Source: Ampelomyces quisqualis (Eukaryota > Ascomycota > Dothideomycetes > Pleosporales > Phaeosphaeriaceae). From it: a stretch of DNA of 64,000 bases. The position numbers were made by a program, and so were the translations under genes. Position 1 is the first letter of the stretch; the number at the start of each line of letters is the position of its first letter. The notes beneath the pieces were generated by a model, which saw only the letters and a program-made list of their open reading frames with translations, was not told the origin of the DNA and made no database searches. This document shows positions 1 through 13,400 of this stretch, piece after piece. The DNA lies in assembly GCA_018398575.1 (NCBI GenBank), contig JAGTXZ010000024.1:1798001-1862000 (forward strand), read 5' to 3'.

Positions 1-3000
1 ACTAGTAATTTCTAGTTATTCTTGCCTTATTATATAAGTCTACAAGTTGCTGTATATATCTAGTATCTAGGCGTCTACTATTAGCTACTGTCCTTAGCAG
101 GCTGCAATAGTACCTATATAGCAGGCAGCTTCTTTGCATAGTGTTAAGCTAATATGTAATTAAACTAATAATAGTAAAGTATTCTATACTTCTATCTAAG
201 TGTCTAGTAGTATTTAGGCGTATATATACCTGTGTGCATTAAGCTATAGTATTATTACTATACTATATAGTGTCTTTCTATTATTAGTAAGTAGTTGTGT
301 TACTAAGATAACTCTTGCTTTCTCTAGTGTAGTCTTGTTTTCTAGTAACACACTTTTCTTTACCTAGCGTTTTTCTTTCTCCTATAGTAGTAACCTAAAT
401 AGGTTTGCACTAGATAAGAAGGGTTGCAACTCTATAATAGTTAGAACTACTTAATTATATATAATAAGGCATCTTCTTATAATATAATAGCCTTAAGTCT
501 AATAGTAGTTCTCTTTTAACTACTAATATTTTCTATGTGTTAGTTCTATAGGTTTTTGGTTTATGTTAGCTTGTTATACTTATACTACTACTACGTCTAG
601 ATTTTTCTTGTTAATAAGTAAGTAAGGCTATAGATCTAAGAGTGTATAGTATTTAATCTCTAGGCTATCTTATTAGGTAACTTTTTAGTTAGGCTAGTAT
701 AGCAGTTAGTTATACTTCTGTTTTAATCCTAGAGTTAAGGCTTAAAGATAGTAGCGTTAGAGTTTAGATAGTTTTTAGTCTCTGTAGCGTCTTAGTTTTT
801 AGTATGTTAGTTCTAGAGTTACATCTTCTAGAAGCCTAACCTTTGCACTATTATCTGTTAGCGCTTGTTTTAGCGCTTGTTTAGATAGAGATATAGTGTG
901 CTGCTAATATTACTTAAATTTACTGCTTAGTATAGAGTATATAGAGCAAGCGCTTGCTCTTTAAATGTTAAAGAACTATTAGTAAGAGTAGTAGAAGTAA
1001 GCAATGTGTATAGCGTAATAGAGTTTTTACTTTATAGGTATAAGTAGAGTTTTTGTAACACATATAGTCTAATATTACCTTAAATTCTGCTAGAGCGTAG
1101 TAGTTAGGCTGTTTAATTAGATAGCCTCTTGTTCTTAACTGTGTGCTAGCGTATATAATAGTTGTCTACTGTTAGCATAAATAGTTATGCGCGCAATATA
1201 AGCAATTAGGCCTTCTCTTGTTCTTAACTGCGTGCTAGCGTATACAATAGTTATCTACTATTAGCATAAATAGTTGTGCGCGTAATACAAGTAATTAGGT
1301 ACCTTTTTGTTCTTAACTAAATGTTAGCGTACATAATAGTTATCTACTGTTAGCATAAATAGTAGTGCGCGCAATACAGGCAATTAGGTGCCCTTTTATT
1401 CTCTTATCCTCTACTAAATGTTAGTGTATATAATAGTTGTCTACTATTAGTATAAATAGTTATGCGCGCAATATAAGCAATCTAGTAGCCTTACACATAA
1501 AAAACTATTTACCTAGTAAGTTATTAGTATAGATCTAGTATACTACTATACTAGTTATGTTTGTAGTTTAATTGTAAATAATACTTAGTGTATCTTTAAT
1601 GCAACTGTCTCTTGTAATGCGCTGTACTAGCGTGCCTTTATAGATATCTATATTTACGCCTATCTATCTCTCTTCTTTGTGTAGTAATACATGCTGTTAT
1701 ATTTACTTTTAAAGCCTAATTTATACTCTAATATCTGCACAAACAAATTATAATTAAGGTTGTTAATATACTTGTCTATTACTAGCAGGTTATAGTATAT
1801 ATATAACAGCTAGTTTGTTCTAATAAAAGTGTACTTATTTCTAGTTGCGTTTAACACTAATATAGTTATTATGTTAGAGGTAATTTGTGTTATACTTAAC
1901 TCTTTGTTAACTATTTCTATTATCTTTCTACGTAGGTTTCTATCTAGCAAAGCTTGCTTCTAATTGTTATTTAGTTTAGTTTTGTTCTGTTGCAAGCGCA
2001 TCTGTTAGGCTGCGTTGTAGTTATATTAGACAGCAAAGTATGTAATTGTCTAGATAAGGCAACTATTAGCTACGTTCTATAGTAGTCTATTCTGTTATAA
2101 TATAATTACTTTTATAATTTGCTGTAGGTGTTCTTTTACTATAGTTGTTTATAAGAAACAGCCTAGTATCTTCTACCTTCTTATCTCTTATTCTATATTA
2201 GAGTATATTAAGTTATATTCTTCTGCTATTAGTTACATTATATTATATATGCTGTCTTTTAACAATTATGTCTAGTGTTACTGCAGTAGTGCTATCTTTC
2301 TATCTGCACTAACTAGTAATTCTAGGTAACTGTTGCAATATCTCTATAATACTTACGTACGTAGATAAGAGTTACTATTATTACGCGTTTATAGTAGTAT
2401 ATAGTATGTAGTAAGGAGGTTGCGTTAGCAGCCTTACGCTATAGTTCTGTGTTATAGCGCTTGTTATATTAGTAGGTTTACGTTCTATTAGGTAGGCTAA
2501 AGTAATAGTAGAGCTATTATTAGATATATAATTCTATTTACTATGTCTAACGCTATATACTAGTTATCTTGCTACACTTACTTCTATTTATAATTCTGCA
2601 CTATACATGTCTAGTCTTAATTAAATATAAAAGAATACAGTCTATTATATTTGTCCTAATTAATATAATTATTTATATAATAAGAAACAAGGACCTTATT
2701 GTTAAGTATAGGTAGATCCTTTAGTACTAAGTGCATAGAGTAAATAATAGTTGTTATGTTATATACCTTAAATGCTTATAATATGCGTTGCTTAGTCTTT
2801 ATACTATATGTACAGTAGTGTATACTTAGCATCTTTGTTATATTATTAATTTAACTATTATTGTTAAACGCTATAACCTTGCAGAAGGCACCTATATACT
2901 TATATTTCTTTCTATTCTTATCTTAGTATTTGTTGTTAATAAATGTAAGTATTAGGTGTACCTAAGCTACAGCTCTACTATTTGCAATAGTCTAAGACAG

Positions 3001-4244
3001 TTACGTATAGTTCTTATATTTAAACTTTTACACTTACACGTAATCTTTGCGCTATTTTCTAGTTCTATGCTAGTTAGGCGCGTATTGTATAATGTTTTCT
3101 TTGCAATGTTTAGGGTTATTATAGCGTTTACCTAATAGCCTTAAGCATCTTATAGAAGAGTGTATTTTTATATTTATCTTGTTTACCTAGTAAGAGTTAA
3201 AGTCTTATCTATCTTTATTATATAAGGTAACAAGGCAGCTAGTTACCTTCTAATAATAGTGTTAGATAAATACTGCAGCAGCATGTGTAAAGTCTAGTAA
3301 CGTAATATATGCAGTAACCTTACTAAGAGGCAGTATAATAGAATTTAGTAATATACCTAGTATAGACTATCTAAGTTATTTAAATAGTATTACTATTAAC
3401 ACGCTTGTAGTAAAGGTATGCTTACGCTAGTTAGTAGTAGTACACTATTAACTTTAGTCTATAACTATCTTGTGTTTAAATGCTATAAGCGTAAGCTGTC
3501 TAGAGTTATAGAGGCAGATTTGCGTAAGAAAATCTCTCTTGTTTGTTATTAGGTAGAATTGTTTTACTATTATAATATAGTAGGCCTTACTATTTGTTCT
3601 AGTATATATACTATTAAGGGCTCTATATATATAGATATTGTTAATAATATAGGTTAGCGCGTGCTATTTAGAGTAGTTAAAATTCTTTTCTTCTCCTTGT
3701 GTCTGTCTAAAATGTTAAAACTCTTCTTTTAAAACATCTATTTATTTAATAGCTAACAACATATACCCTAATATATTTTTATTATAACTCTTATATTATA
3801 AGAGTACTAGCAGATTGTACGTAGCCTAGATAAAATGCAACGCGTATAGTGCCTTAGTTACTAGTAAAGAAGACACTACTACTATAAATTAGCAAATTAC
3901 TACTTTTTGTTCTGCGCTAGTCTACTGCAACACTTCTGTAAAAGCCCTCTTGTTATTAAACTGTTTTAGTCTAGTGTTATGCTTAACCTAGCAAAACCTT
4001 TTATTTAACTAGGCATAGCTGTTATCTTCTGCTACTAGAACTGTAGCACTATTCTAGCTCTTCTTTTGTCTAAGGTATATGTCTATTAGTATGTCTTTTG
4101 TAAATTCTAATATCTTTATAACTAACCCCTTAAGTAGTAGATATAATATATTTGTAGCTAACAACTTATATATATTAAAGTTGTAGTAATTCTAGCCAAA
4201 GCACTCTACTAGATAAACGTAATCCTTATGTCCTTTATTAAGAC
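1..4244. other. Unclassified RIP-degraded repeat DNA
   Basis: AT-rich sequence saturated with TAG/TAA in all frames that I tried. I recognise no transposase or reverse transcriptase motif here. The only internal structure I can define is the 89-bp tandem array at 1,131-1,486. Part of the segment may belong to the same element as the minus-strand frame that follows at 4,245-5,541. Confidence 0.6.
1131..1486. repeat. 89-bp tandem repeat, four copies
   Basis: Units begin with gttcttaact at 1,131, 1,220 and 1,309, giving a period of 89 bp. A fourth, more divergent unit begins near 1,398. Each unit contains the conserved stretches tagcataaatag and gcgcgcaata. Units differ mainly by C/T and G/A transitions, as expected if RIP acted on an existing tandem array. 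Confidence 0.9.
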
Positions 4245-5541
4245 AACAACCCTATTGCAGGCGTATATACTCTTCTGTTTACTATAGATATTTATTGCAC
4301 AAGTTCTCTTATTTGTCTAGTAGTACTGTGCATTAAGTATAGTGTCTGTTTTTCTTTATACCTGTTAGTAGCACTTACTCTTTATAGTTAGCTAGAATTG
4401 TATAAATAGTTAAGTAACACTATTATATCTGTTAGTTAGTACACTCTAGCTATATGCTGTATTTGGTAGCTTCTTTAAGTGCTGCAGTTACTAGTTAGCA
4501 TTTGTCTTCTATAGTAACCCTCTGTTGTTAACGCTGTAGTTAGTACTTACGCAACAATAGTTTACCTATATAGTAATAATATACTTTACTCTTTAGAATA
4601 GGATCTAAGAGCTTAGCTGTTAGAATAAATCTAGCTAGTAGTGTCCTAGGTGTTGTTCTGCATTATTGTGCCTTATAGTTAAGATTCCTAATAGTAACAT
4701 ATATTAGCTATACTGCTACGTTACTAGATATTATAGACAACTATGTTTTGTCTACTACTAGTATAACTAGCACAAAGGTTACACTATCTAGCAAGCGCTG
4801 TTGTATTAACTACTACTAATCTCTTAAGTGTAGTTTATAATACACTCTTGTAGGTTTATTAGGCGTGCCTGTAAAAGAACAGCTAGGTGCGTAAACTATC
4901 TTATTAGTAAATAGGCAATAACTAAGTATAAAGGCAATTTATAATATAATATCTTAGTATATAAATATATATTAGTTAGGTTAAAGGTTTAGTAACCTAG
5001 ATGTAATTGCTACGTCCTTTTATATCTATACGTTATCTTATAGCCTAGATTAAATGTTTAATATAGCCTACTACTACTAGCGCTCTAATTAGAACTGTAG
5101 CTGTAAATATAGCTTATATAGCTGTGTGTTAGTAAAGAAGCTGTTAATGTTACCTAATGTGCATTTTATCCTTTGCAGCTACAATACAAACGCTAGTATA
5201 AAAAGAGAACTAAAGGGCCTTACTATATTATTTCTATTAGTGTTAGTACGTGTACGCTGTTTAGCTGTGTATAGCCTACTGCTTTGCGTCTACTATTTCT
5301 AAACTAAAGGGTTTACTAGCGTGCTGTCTACTTACTATCTTAAATAGCTTATCCTATCCTTGTATAGACGCTAACATTAGGCCTATCTACTCTATTGCTT
5401 TATATTTAGCTAAAGTGTAGTTGCGTTTACATAAGGTGTTGCTGTATAAAGTAGGTACTGCGTTGTCTAGAGTAGCATCTATTGCATTACAGCTATTAAA
5501 GCTATACTATTATATTATAGTATTAGGGGTTATAACTAGCG
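4245..5541 (-). pseudogene. Degraded unidentified transposon reading frame
   Basis: Read on the minus strand from about 5,541, one frame stays protein-like for about 430 codons. Its only interruptions are TAG or TAA, which fit former Trp or Gln. The frame is rich in Tyr, Leu, Ile and Trp and shows phrases such as CNAIDATLDNAVPTLYS and LCKRNYTLAKYKAIEWIG. I do not recognise the family and assign no function. Length and setting suggest a protein of a mobile element inactivated by RIP. The ends are approximate, and the start codon and further exons cannot be defined. Confidence 0.5.
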
Positions 5542-6605
5542 TATTGTTAGGTAACAAGTAGCAATGCGTTTAGCATTAAGCACTATGTTTAACAAGTCCT
5601 ACGTACGTCTTAGTGTAAAAGCTATATAGTATATATATATAATCTATTACTAATTTATTTATATATAACTCTATAGTTTAGATATAAGAAGACTAAGTGT
5701 GCAAAAACAGTATTAATATTAGTTACGTAGTGTTAAAGTAGTTACTAGCAGCATCTATCTTGTGCTACATAGTCTGTTATCTATAGTAGTCTACTAAAGT
5801 CTACTGTAGCTAACAGTTACCTAACCTGTGTATAGAACTATACTAATAGTTGTAAGCGCAACAACTAATATTTTTCTTTTCTTTAATATTCTTTATTACT
5901 CTAACAACTATTACGTTATTACACTAGAGCTTACTTATTAACAACTAGATTAGTTAGGCTAGCTAACACAGCTTAATAAAGATTAATATTAATAATAATT
6001 CTTATGCTAAAAAATATTAACACTTTAGAATAAACAAGTTACTGCGTGTTTAGAATATATATAGTAGAACCTAAACACCTAGAAAGGTAAGTATACCTGT
6101 AAGTAGATACATATAAGGTTTAAAAGTATAAAAAAAATAGACTAGTAGCTCTAGCAGCCTAATATACAACCTATACTAAGGTAGCTAGGCTTAGTACAAA
6201 TAGAAGCAGGTAGAATAGTGTACTATATATACTATAGGTAAGACTAGTAACAGGCGTAGGCAATTACTTAACAGTAAGAAATAATAAGTATAATTTATAT
6301 ATAGTGTTAACTAATGTTCTAAGCAGCTAGTATATTTAATCTTTTCTAGTTTTAAAATACTTGCAGATCTAATTTATATTCTTTCTCTAGCATAGTATAG
6401 GACAGTTGTCTACTAGAAACTACTGTTTTAACTTGCTCTAATATGCAAATATAATAGAGGCTAAATAGTAACAAAGACTGTTAACAAACTACTATATATT
6501 AAACGTATCTACGTGCTGCTTACTCTTAAACTATTAGCGCTAATAGAGCATATAATAGCCTTACTAGCTAGCTACTCTTTACCTCTTGCTATATATACGT
6601 TTTCT

Positions 6606-6912
6606 TAACCTTAAAACTAGAGATAAATTTACCTATATGTCTCTAGTCTTAGGGTTAAGGTAATAGTCTTTTATTAAAATATACATAGAACTTAGTATTA
6701 TTTTTATCTATTATACACTTGCGCCTTCTTACACTTTTCTAACCTTAAAACTAGAGATAAATTTACCTATATATCTCTAGTCTTAGAGTTAAGGTAATAG
6801 TCTTTTATTAAAACATATACAGAACCTAGTGTTATTTTTATCTATTATATACTTGCGCCTCCTTACACTTTTCTAACCTTAAAACTAGAGATAAATTTAC
6901 CTATGTGCCTAT
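6606..6912. repeat. 134-bp tandem repeat, two copies plus partial third
   Basis: The phrase taaccttaaaactagagata begins at 6,606, 6,740 and 6,874, an exact period of 134 bp. The first two units are full length. The third breaks off after about 40 bases. Each full unit also contains an inverted echo of its start (ctctagtcttag...gttaagg), so a unit could fold back on itself. Confidence 0.88.
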
Positions 6913-7200
6913 GTATACAGCTACTTCTTAACACGTAACTTATACTTCTAATTTAATATTACTATCTTTGTATATATATTTTTTATAAGTTTAAAAAACT
7001 TAATTCTTTATTATATTTTTATTCTTACAAAACTAAAACTATACCTATTACGTCTATATGTTTATATAGTTTAAAAATCTAGAACTAAGCTTTACTATGT
7101 TGTTAGCACTACACCTGCGCTACTTCTTAGCCTACTAGCATAAAAGCAAATTTATATTCTAAATAGACTCTTTAGTAGCTGTTTAGATGTTATAGCTTAA

Positions 7201-7810
7201 CTAAGATACCTTATAACGTATTTAACAACAAGGATCTCTATAATAACAGCTATAATAGCATCCTAGAGCGTACATTAACAACCTAGCCTAACTTAAGAGC
7301 GCTATTATTGCAATAACTTTGTTATATCCTATAACACTATTACTTAACTAAAATACTTTATAGCGTGTTTAAAAGCAAGGATCTCTACAATAACAGCTAC
7401 AATAGCATCTTAATGCGCATATTAATAACTTAGCCTAACTTAAGAGCGCTATTATTACAACAACTTTGTTATGTTCTGCAACACTATTACTTAACTAAGA
7501 TACCTTATAGCGTGTTTAAAAGCAAGGATCTCTACAACAACAGCTATAATAGTATTCTAGTGCGTATATTAACAACTTAGCCTAACTTAAAAGCGCTGTT
7601 GTTACAATAACTTTGTTATATTCTGCAATACTATTACTTAACTAAGATACCTTATAGCGTGTTTAAAAGCAAGAATCTCTACAACAATAACTATAATAGC
7701 ATTCTAGTGCGTACATTAACAACTTAGCCTAACTTAAGAGTACTGTTATTATAATAACTTTGTTATGTCCTGTAATATATATTAATAACTTAGCCTAACT
7801 TAAGAACGCA
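7201..7810. repeat. 147-bp tandem repeat, four copies plus partial fifth
   Basis: Units begin with ctaagatacctt or a one- or two-base variant at 7,201, 7,348, 7,495 and 7,642, a constant period of 147 bp. A fifth copy lacks its start and is represented by the cttagcctaacttaag block near 7,786. Each unit carries gcctaacttaag about 90 bases in. Differences between units are mainly transitions. Confidence 0.9.
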
Positions 7811-8405
7811 ATTCTTATGCTATTAAGTAACTAAAAGATATTAAAGATATAACTACAATTTACATGCTTTTGTCTATATATTGTTACAGGCAAAAATTAA
7901 GGATAACGTAGAGTTGTAGTTGTTTGTTAAGACATCTCTATTCTAGCACTCTTATTAGGCTCTTTAACAGCAAAGCCTACCTAAGTAGCTGTAACCTCTT
8001 TTATACTATATACAATACATTTTTATTAGACTCTATAAGTAGTAATCTAACGTCTAGATATTAAGATATTCTGACTATAACTTATATAATATTAAGTCCC
8101 CTATTATTACTAAGCTTTATTATAGCTTTAAGAACTTCTATTAACGCAAAGAAGTTACGCGCATTAAACTTATCTACACTAAGATGCTGCTAGCTAGTAA
8201 CAAAAAGGATACCTACTACGCTAGTAGGCACAACTAAGACTTTAAAGGACACCTATATAAATTAAAACAATAGGCCTGTATTTGTTTATCTTAGAGACGC
8301 TTAGTAAAAAAAAACATGTATAAGAGGTAACGCGTAATACTTTATAAATCTTGTGTATAGTATATAAGGTAGTAAACACTTTAAACGTATTAATCTCTAC
8401 AATTA

Positions 8406-8885
8406 GGCTCTTCTAACAACTAGTAGCTACAGTTGCGTTGCACTATTAGTAACTATTATCTACTAGAGAATACTACTAGTGCTATACGCTACCTACTACT
8501 ATAGCAGGCTCTTTTAACAACTAGCAGCTATAGTTGCGTTGCACTATTAGCAACTATTATCTACTAGAAAATACTACTAGTGCTGCACACTACCTACTAC
8601 TATAGTAGGCTCTTTTAACAACTAGCAGCTATAGTTGCGTTGCACTGTTAGTAACTGTTATCTACTAGAGAATACTACTAGTGCTATACGCAACCTACTA
8701 CTACAGCAGGCTCTTTTAACTACTAGCAGCTATAGTTGTGTTGTACTATTAGTAACTGTTATCTACTAGAGAATACTACTAGTGCTGCACGCGACCTACT
8801 ACTATAGTAGGCTCTTTTAATAACTAGTAGCTATAGTTGTGTTATACTATCTATAACTGTTGTCTACTAGAGAGTACTATTAGCG
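8406..8885. repeat. 101-bp tandem repeat, five copies
   Basis: Units begin with ggctctt at 8,406, 8,507, 8,608, 8,709 and 8,810 with a period of 101 bp. Each contains actactagtgct about 70 bases in. The last unit is the most divergent. No coding potential was seen across the array. Confidence 0.9.
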
Positions 8886-9299
8886 TTAATTGCAAGCTAT
8901 CTACTGCAATAAGCACTTAGAGCAACTAATTAGTGCTATAATAATACTAGTATAGGTTTAAAGCTAAGTTTAGATTTTGTTTTATATTAAATACTATAAG
9001 TAGCTACTAGAGTATTAGTATACGTAAGTGTATTGTCTTTACTATATTAGACAGTAGATTGCTTATTGTAAATATATCTAGTTTTTACAGTTATTCTACT
9101 ACTATAACATTAAGCCTATATTATCTAGTTTATAGATAGGTTAAGATCTAACACCTAACTAGTAATATAGTTATGCCTAGACTATTGCAAAACGTGTTAA
9201 GGTTTGCAAACATAAGGTATTATTTCTGTATTTAATACTACAACAACTTACTATATAGGCTACTAGAGCCTTTTACTGCTATGTGCAACCAAATAATAT

Positions 9300-10470
9300 A
9301 ACTAATATCTTCCTAATAACGCAAGAACACCTAGACAGTAACAAAACTAAATACACTAGCTATAACTACGCGCACAATAGGCGTTTGTAATAGAAAACCC
9401 TTAAGGTAGCTCTAAATAACTAGTATATAGAGTTGCAGGCAGCTTGCGTTAATGTTACTAACAACATAATTTGCAAAACTGCATATTAACTTTAGTAACA
9501 GCTGCCTAAATACAACAGCTGTAAAATACTAGAGTTTAATAATAGATAGCTTACTATATATAAATAATAACACAGCGTATAGTTATATAAATAGTTTGCA
9601 AAAATAGTAGGTAACTATAGTAGTATAATAGTTAAAGACACTAAGCTTATAATAGAAGAGATTTGCAACATAGTAAGTAGATACGCGCCTAAGGATTTAT
9701 ACAATATAGACAAGGCTAGTATATACTAGAAATACTTACTCTAATACACGTTAGTAGACAATCTAAGAGCTAGACCTAAACTAGATAAAGAGCACATAAC
9801 TAGTGTGCTGTGTATAAACGTAGATAGCTTAGACTAAGTGCCTCTATAGTTTATAGGATCCTTAAACTATATAACTTATATAGATAGTAAGAAAAACCTA
9901 AATATTTATAGTCTTAGTTATATCTATTAAGACAATAATTCTACCTAAATAGACACTAACATTATGCTAGAATAGCTAAAATAGTTTAATAACTACATAA
10001 ACAGATAAGTATTATTGCTAATTAACAGGTTCCTACCTTACAAACACGCAGTAGCTAAGCTTTAGATAAGCTGCCAATTACTATAGAACGTTTAGTATAT
10101 ACAGTATTAATATACTATAGGCTTATTATAGTAATAGAGGTTATAATGCTTACTAATACAATAGAGTTATATTCTTGCCTACAGGTAGCATAACATTATA
10201 CTAACTAATAGACTAAGGCATTACCTGCGCATAGAAGGCTAAAGTCTGCGCCTATTTCCTACACTTTGTAGTAGAGAAAAGTATAATAAGCAAATATCTT
10301 ACTAAAATAATAGATGTTATTTACGCTATTTGCTAGGGATGTTGCGCGTAGTATAACAAGATAAGAGCTAAGACTATATACAGTAGCTAGCAGATCTTAA
10401 CATATCTAAATATGTACTACAGCCTATAGCTATGTATAGCTAACTTCTAAAAGACCTACTATAAGCTTAA
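9300..10470 (+). pseudogene. Pogo/Fot1-like DDE transposase relic
   Basis: A plus-strand frame reads as a decayed pogo/Fot1 (Tc1-mariner superfamily) transposase. Upstream is a CENP-B-like helix-turn-helix phrase (EFNNRWLTIYK near 9,530). At about 9,700 comes YNIDKASIYxKYLL, which matches the first catalytic-Asp block (usually NMDETG.YWK). A PLxFIG phrase follows. At about 9,960 comes LExLKxFNNYINRxVLLLINRF, which matches the second catalytic block; the family usually has Asp where Asn is read. Trp codons of the family appear here as TAG. The element is therefore dead. No terminal inverted repeats were found by eye, so the borders are approximate. Confidence 0.75.
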
Positions 10471-13400
10471 CAATTTAGTTAACTAGCTTAAAGACATGCG
10501 CGTTGTTAACAGTATAGACTTTAAGAGCTTTATTAAGTTACCTAAAGAGCGCAATTCTAACTACAAAGATCTAGCCTACTTCTTAAACTATATTATTGTA
10601 ATATACAGCCTAAATAAGATAAAGGAGAACTATAAGGTACTATTGCTCCCTAGACTATTACACTGCAAAGCAATAGACATAATAGATTAACTATAGGTAT
10701 ATATAGGTTAGCAAGAGTTTACTATAAACAATAGGTAATATATTAACAAGCTAGGAGTACTGCAACAGGTAACTATAAAATAAATAGCTACAGAGCTGCA
10801 AGACAGACGCTAAAAAGATATACACAACTAGGTAGTAAGACTGCACTAATATAAATACAAGAATGCTATATACCTAAAATAAGACAACACTAGGCTATCT
10901 GTAAGCGTAAAAACCAAGAGTAATGTTATAGTATAGTTACAGTTAGAAAAGCGTAACAATACTATACTTAACTAGAACAAGAATAGCTATTGCACAAATT
11001 ATCTTACAGGGCCTGCAATCTCTAGTATTTTAGCTAGCGCATTAACTAAAATAACTAGATAATATTAGCCTAGTAAATACTAAAATTAAAGAATAATTAC
11101 CTAGCACTAACTATATTAAGCTAAAGACTAGATTAATAATCTAAAGTAGTAGCATACAATCTATGTAACTAAAAGAGCAGAGTTGTTAAGAAATTATACA
11201 CGCATAGTAATATCTAGGTAGGACAGCAGCGTAGGAAGTTAAGCACTCTAGCATACTAGCACTAAGTAGAGATACTACACTACAAGACATGTTAATAAAA
11301 GACAAGGCTATTATACAAGAATATAAGATAACAGACAATAATAGTATTCTTTGTAAGATACTATATACTGTATATTTTGCAATATTAGTTGCTAATACTA
11401 AAAGAGAACACCTAAACAAAGGAATACTACTATATTAACAGCAAACTTAGCGTTAAAAAGAGAAAACTAATCTTCTTACAAACAAATCTATAGAATGTAG
11501 GGCAGAATTATCTAGTTAAAAATACAAACGTCTTAAACTAACGTTAAAATGTATAATAGAAGTAGGCTGCTATATACTTTCTTGCTAGCTGCAAGCTGCG
11601 TGCACTGTAGAGATCTGTTAACTACTATCTACGCTAATAGTATATAGTCTAGGGTATTAGATGTATTAATAGATAATATAGAATTATAATAGAATAACAT
11701 AGCGTAAAAGAATAGAAGGTAACAGACAGCTTCTCTTGCTAACAGGACTGTAGACGTATAAAAAACTTCTCTATAATTCTACGTAAACTGCTAGACGCTA
11801 GTATATAACTTAAATATTCTAACGCAGCCTTATTACGTAACTTGTCTACTATAATAGCACTAGTAGGTTTAGCTAAGTTTACCTGCTAGACTAAAGAGAG
11901 TACTACTAACATAATATATAAGAGGTAAGATACTTATATTATAATATAAAAACATAGAAGGTAAGAATTTTACTTAGTGCTATATAGTGTCTTACAGTAC
12001 TATATAGTAGACCTGTCTACTGCAATAGCACTAGTAAGTTTAGCTAAGTTTGCTTACTAGACTAAAGAGAGTGCTACTACTATAATATACAAGAGGTAAG
12101 TTGCCTACACTATAATATAAAAAACTAAGAAGTAAGAATTTTACTTAGTGCTATACAGTGCTATATAGTACTATACAGTGCTGTACTAAAAATAACATAC
12201 AGTAAGAGGCGCCTTTCTAGAATATACCTTTACTTACCTTAAAGATATAACATAACGCGTTAGCGCTAGGTAAAAGGCTATATAATGCTAGGACAAAACT
12301 CTGCTTACTTTTACCTGCACCTATAATTTAACCTACTACTATAACTATATAATACTGCGTTACTACTACAAACGCACTATAACTATATAACAACAATAAT
12401 AGTACTACAACGTAAATATATATAATTTTCTACGTTACGTTTACTATACTACGCTATACATTATAATACTGTTATAAGTAAGTATATAATATAAGTACAC
12501 TTACACACACTAACTAAGCTGTAGCTATTCTACTATCTTTGCACCTGCCTGCACTATTCTTAACTGTTACGCGTAACATATTATATAATGCGCGCGTTAT
12601 AGAATTATAATAATAAGTATAAGTAGCAGCTACCTTAATTAAATAAATAGTATATAAGTAATGCAAAGACAATAACTACTAATAATATATTACAAGTAAT
12701 TATAAGAATAAGCTATAATATTAATGTAGTAGACTAGCGCATATAGGTTAAAGAGATAATAGATTTTATCTAGTATAAGAACACATATAACAAGATTAAA
12801 TAGGTACACCTATAGGCTAACTACCTAAAGATAATGCGCAGCCTAATAATAGATAAATAGCTTAAGTATACTACATGCCTTAGACTAACTAATAGTAGTA
12901 TACTAAGAGAATTCTATAAGGCAACAGCTAGCGCTGTATAAAAGAAGATAATCTTAGAAATTTAAGACTACAGTAACAAAGTTAAAGCTAAACACATAAA
13001 AAGATAGCTAACGCCTGCAAACTTAGAACTAGAATACACGCAGTTAGTATTAGTAGTCTTAAGTTCTTCTGCTGCTTTAGTAACCTAGCTAATAGGCCTT
13101 ACTATAATAACAACTAAACTATTACTTAACAACGTTAATGTCTATATTATAGATAGCGTATATTATTAAACTGCCTAGACCTTCTTGCTTTTAAGGCTAA
13201 TAACAGCTGCACGTTAACAGTAGCTTAAAGACAGTAACTTTAAGATAAAGCTACAACATCTCAAATATAGTACACTTGTTAAACACCTGTTACAACTAAA
13301 ATTTATAGACTAGTATATAGTTAGGACTTTAAAGATATTTAACGCGTTAGCGCTGCGCCTAATTACTAATAATAACAATCTAGCTATAACTATTAACTTA

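Larger units (their letters stand above)
5542..9299. other. RIP-degraded DNA rich in tandem repeats
   Basis: No gene is readable. The segment is dominated by three separate tandem arrays: 6,606-6,912, 7,201-7,810 and 8,406-8,885. Between them is AT-rich sequence with stops in every frame I tried. The arrays could be subterminal repeats of one large element, but no terminal inverted repeat was found by eye. Confidence 0.6.

Noticed and set aside
4245..5541. Assignment of the minus-strand frame to telomere-linked helicases
   Set aside because: A few phrases looked vaguely similar, but no helicase motif could be read, so the family is left open.
1131..8885. Regular repeats as a CRISPR array
   Set aside because: Units are 89-147 bp, contiguous and without unique spacers, in eukaryotic DNA. 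They are tandem repeats.
10496..10690. 64-codon open frame after the pogo relic
   Set aside because: A chance stretch without TAG/TAA in RIPed DNA; no motif and no start context.
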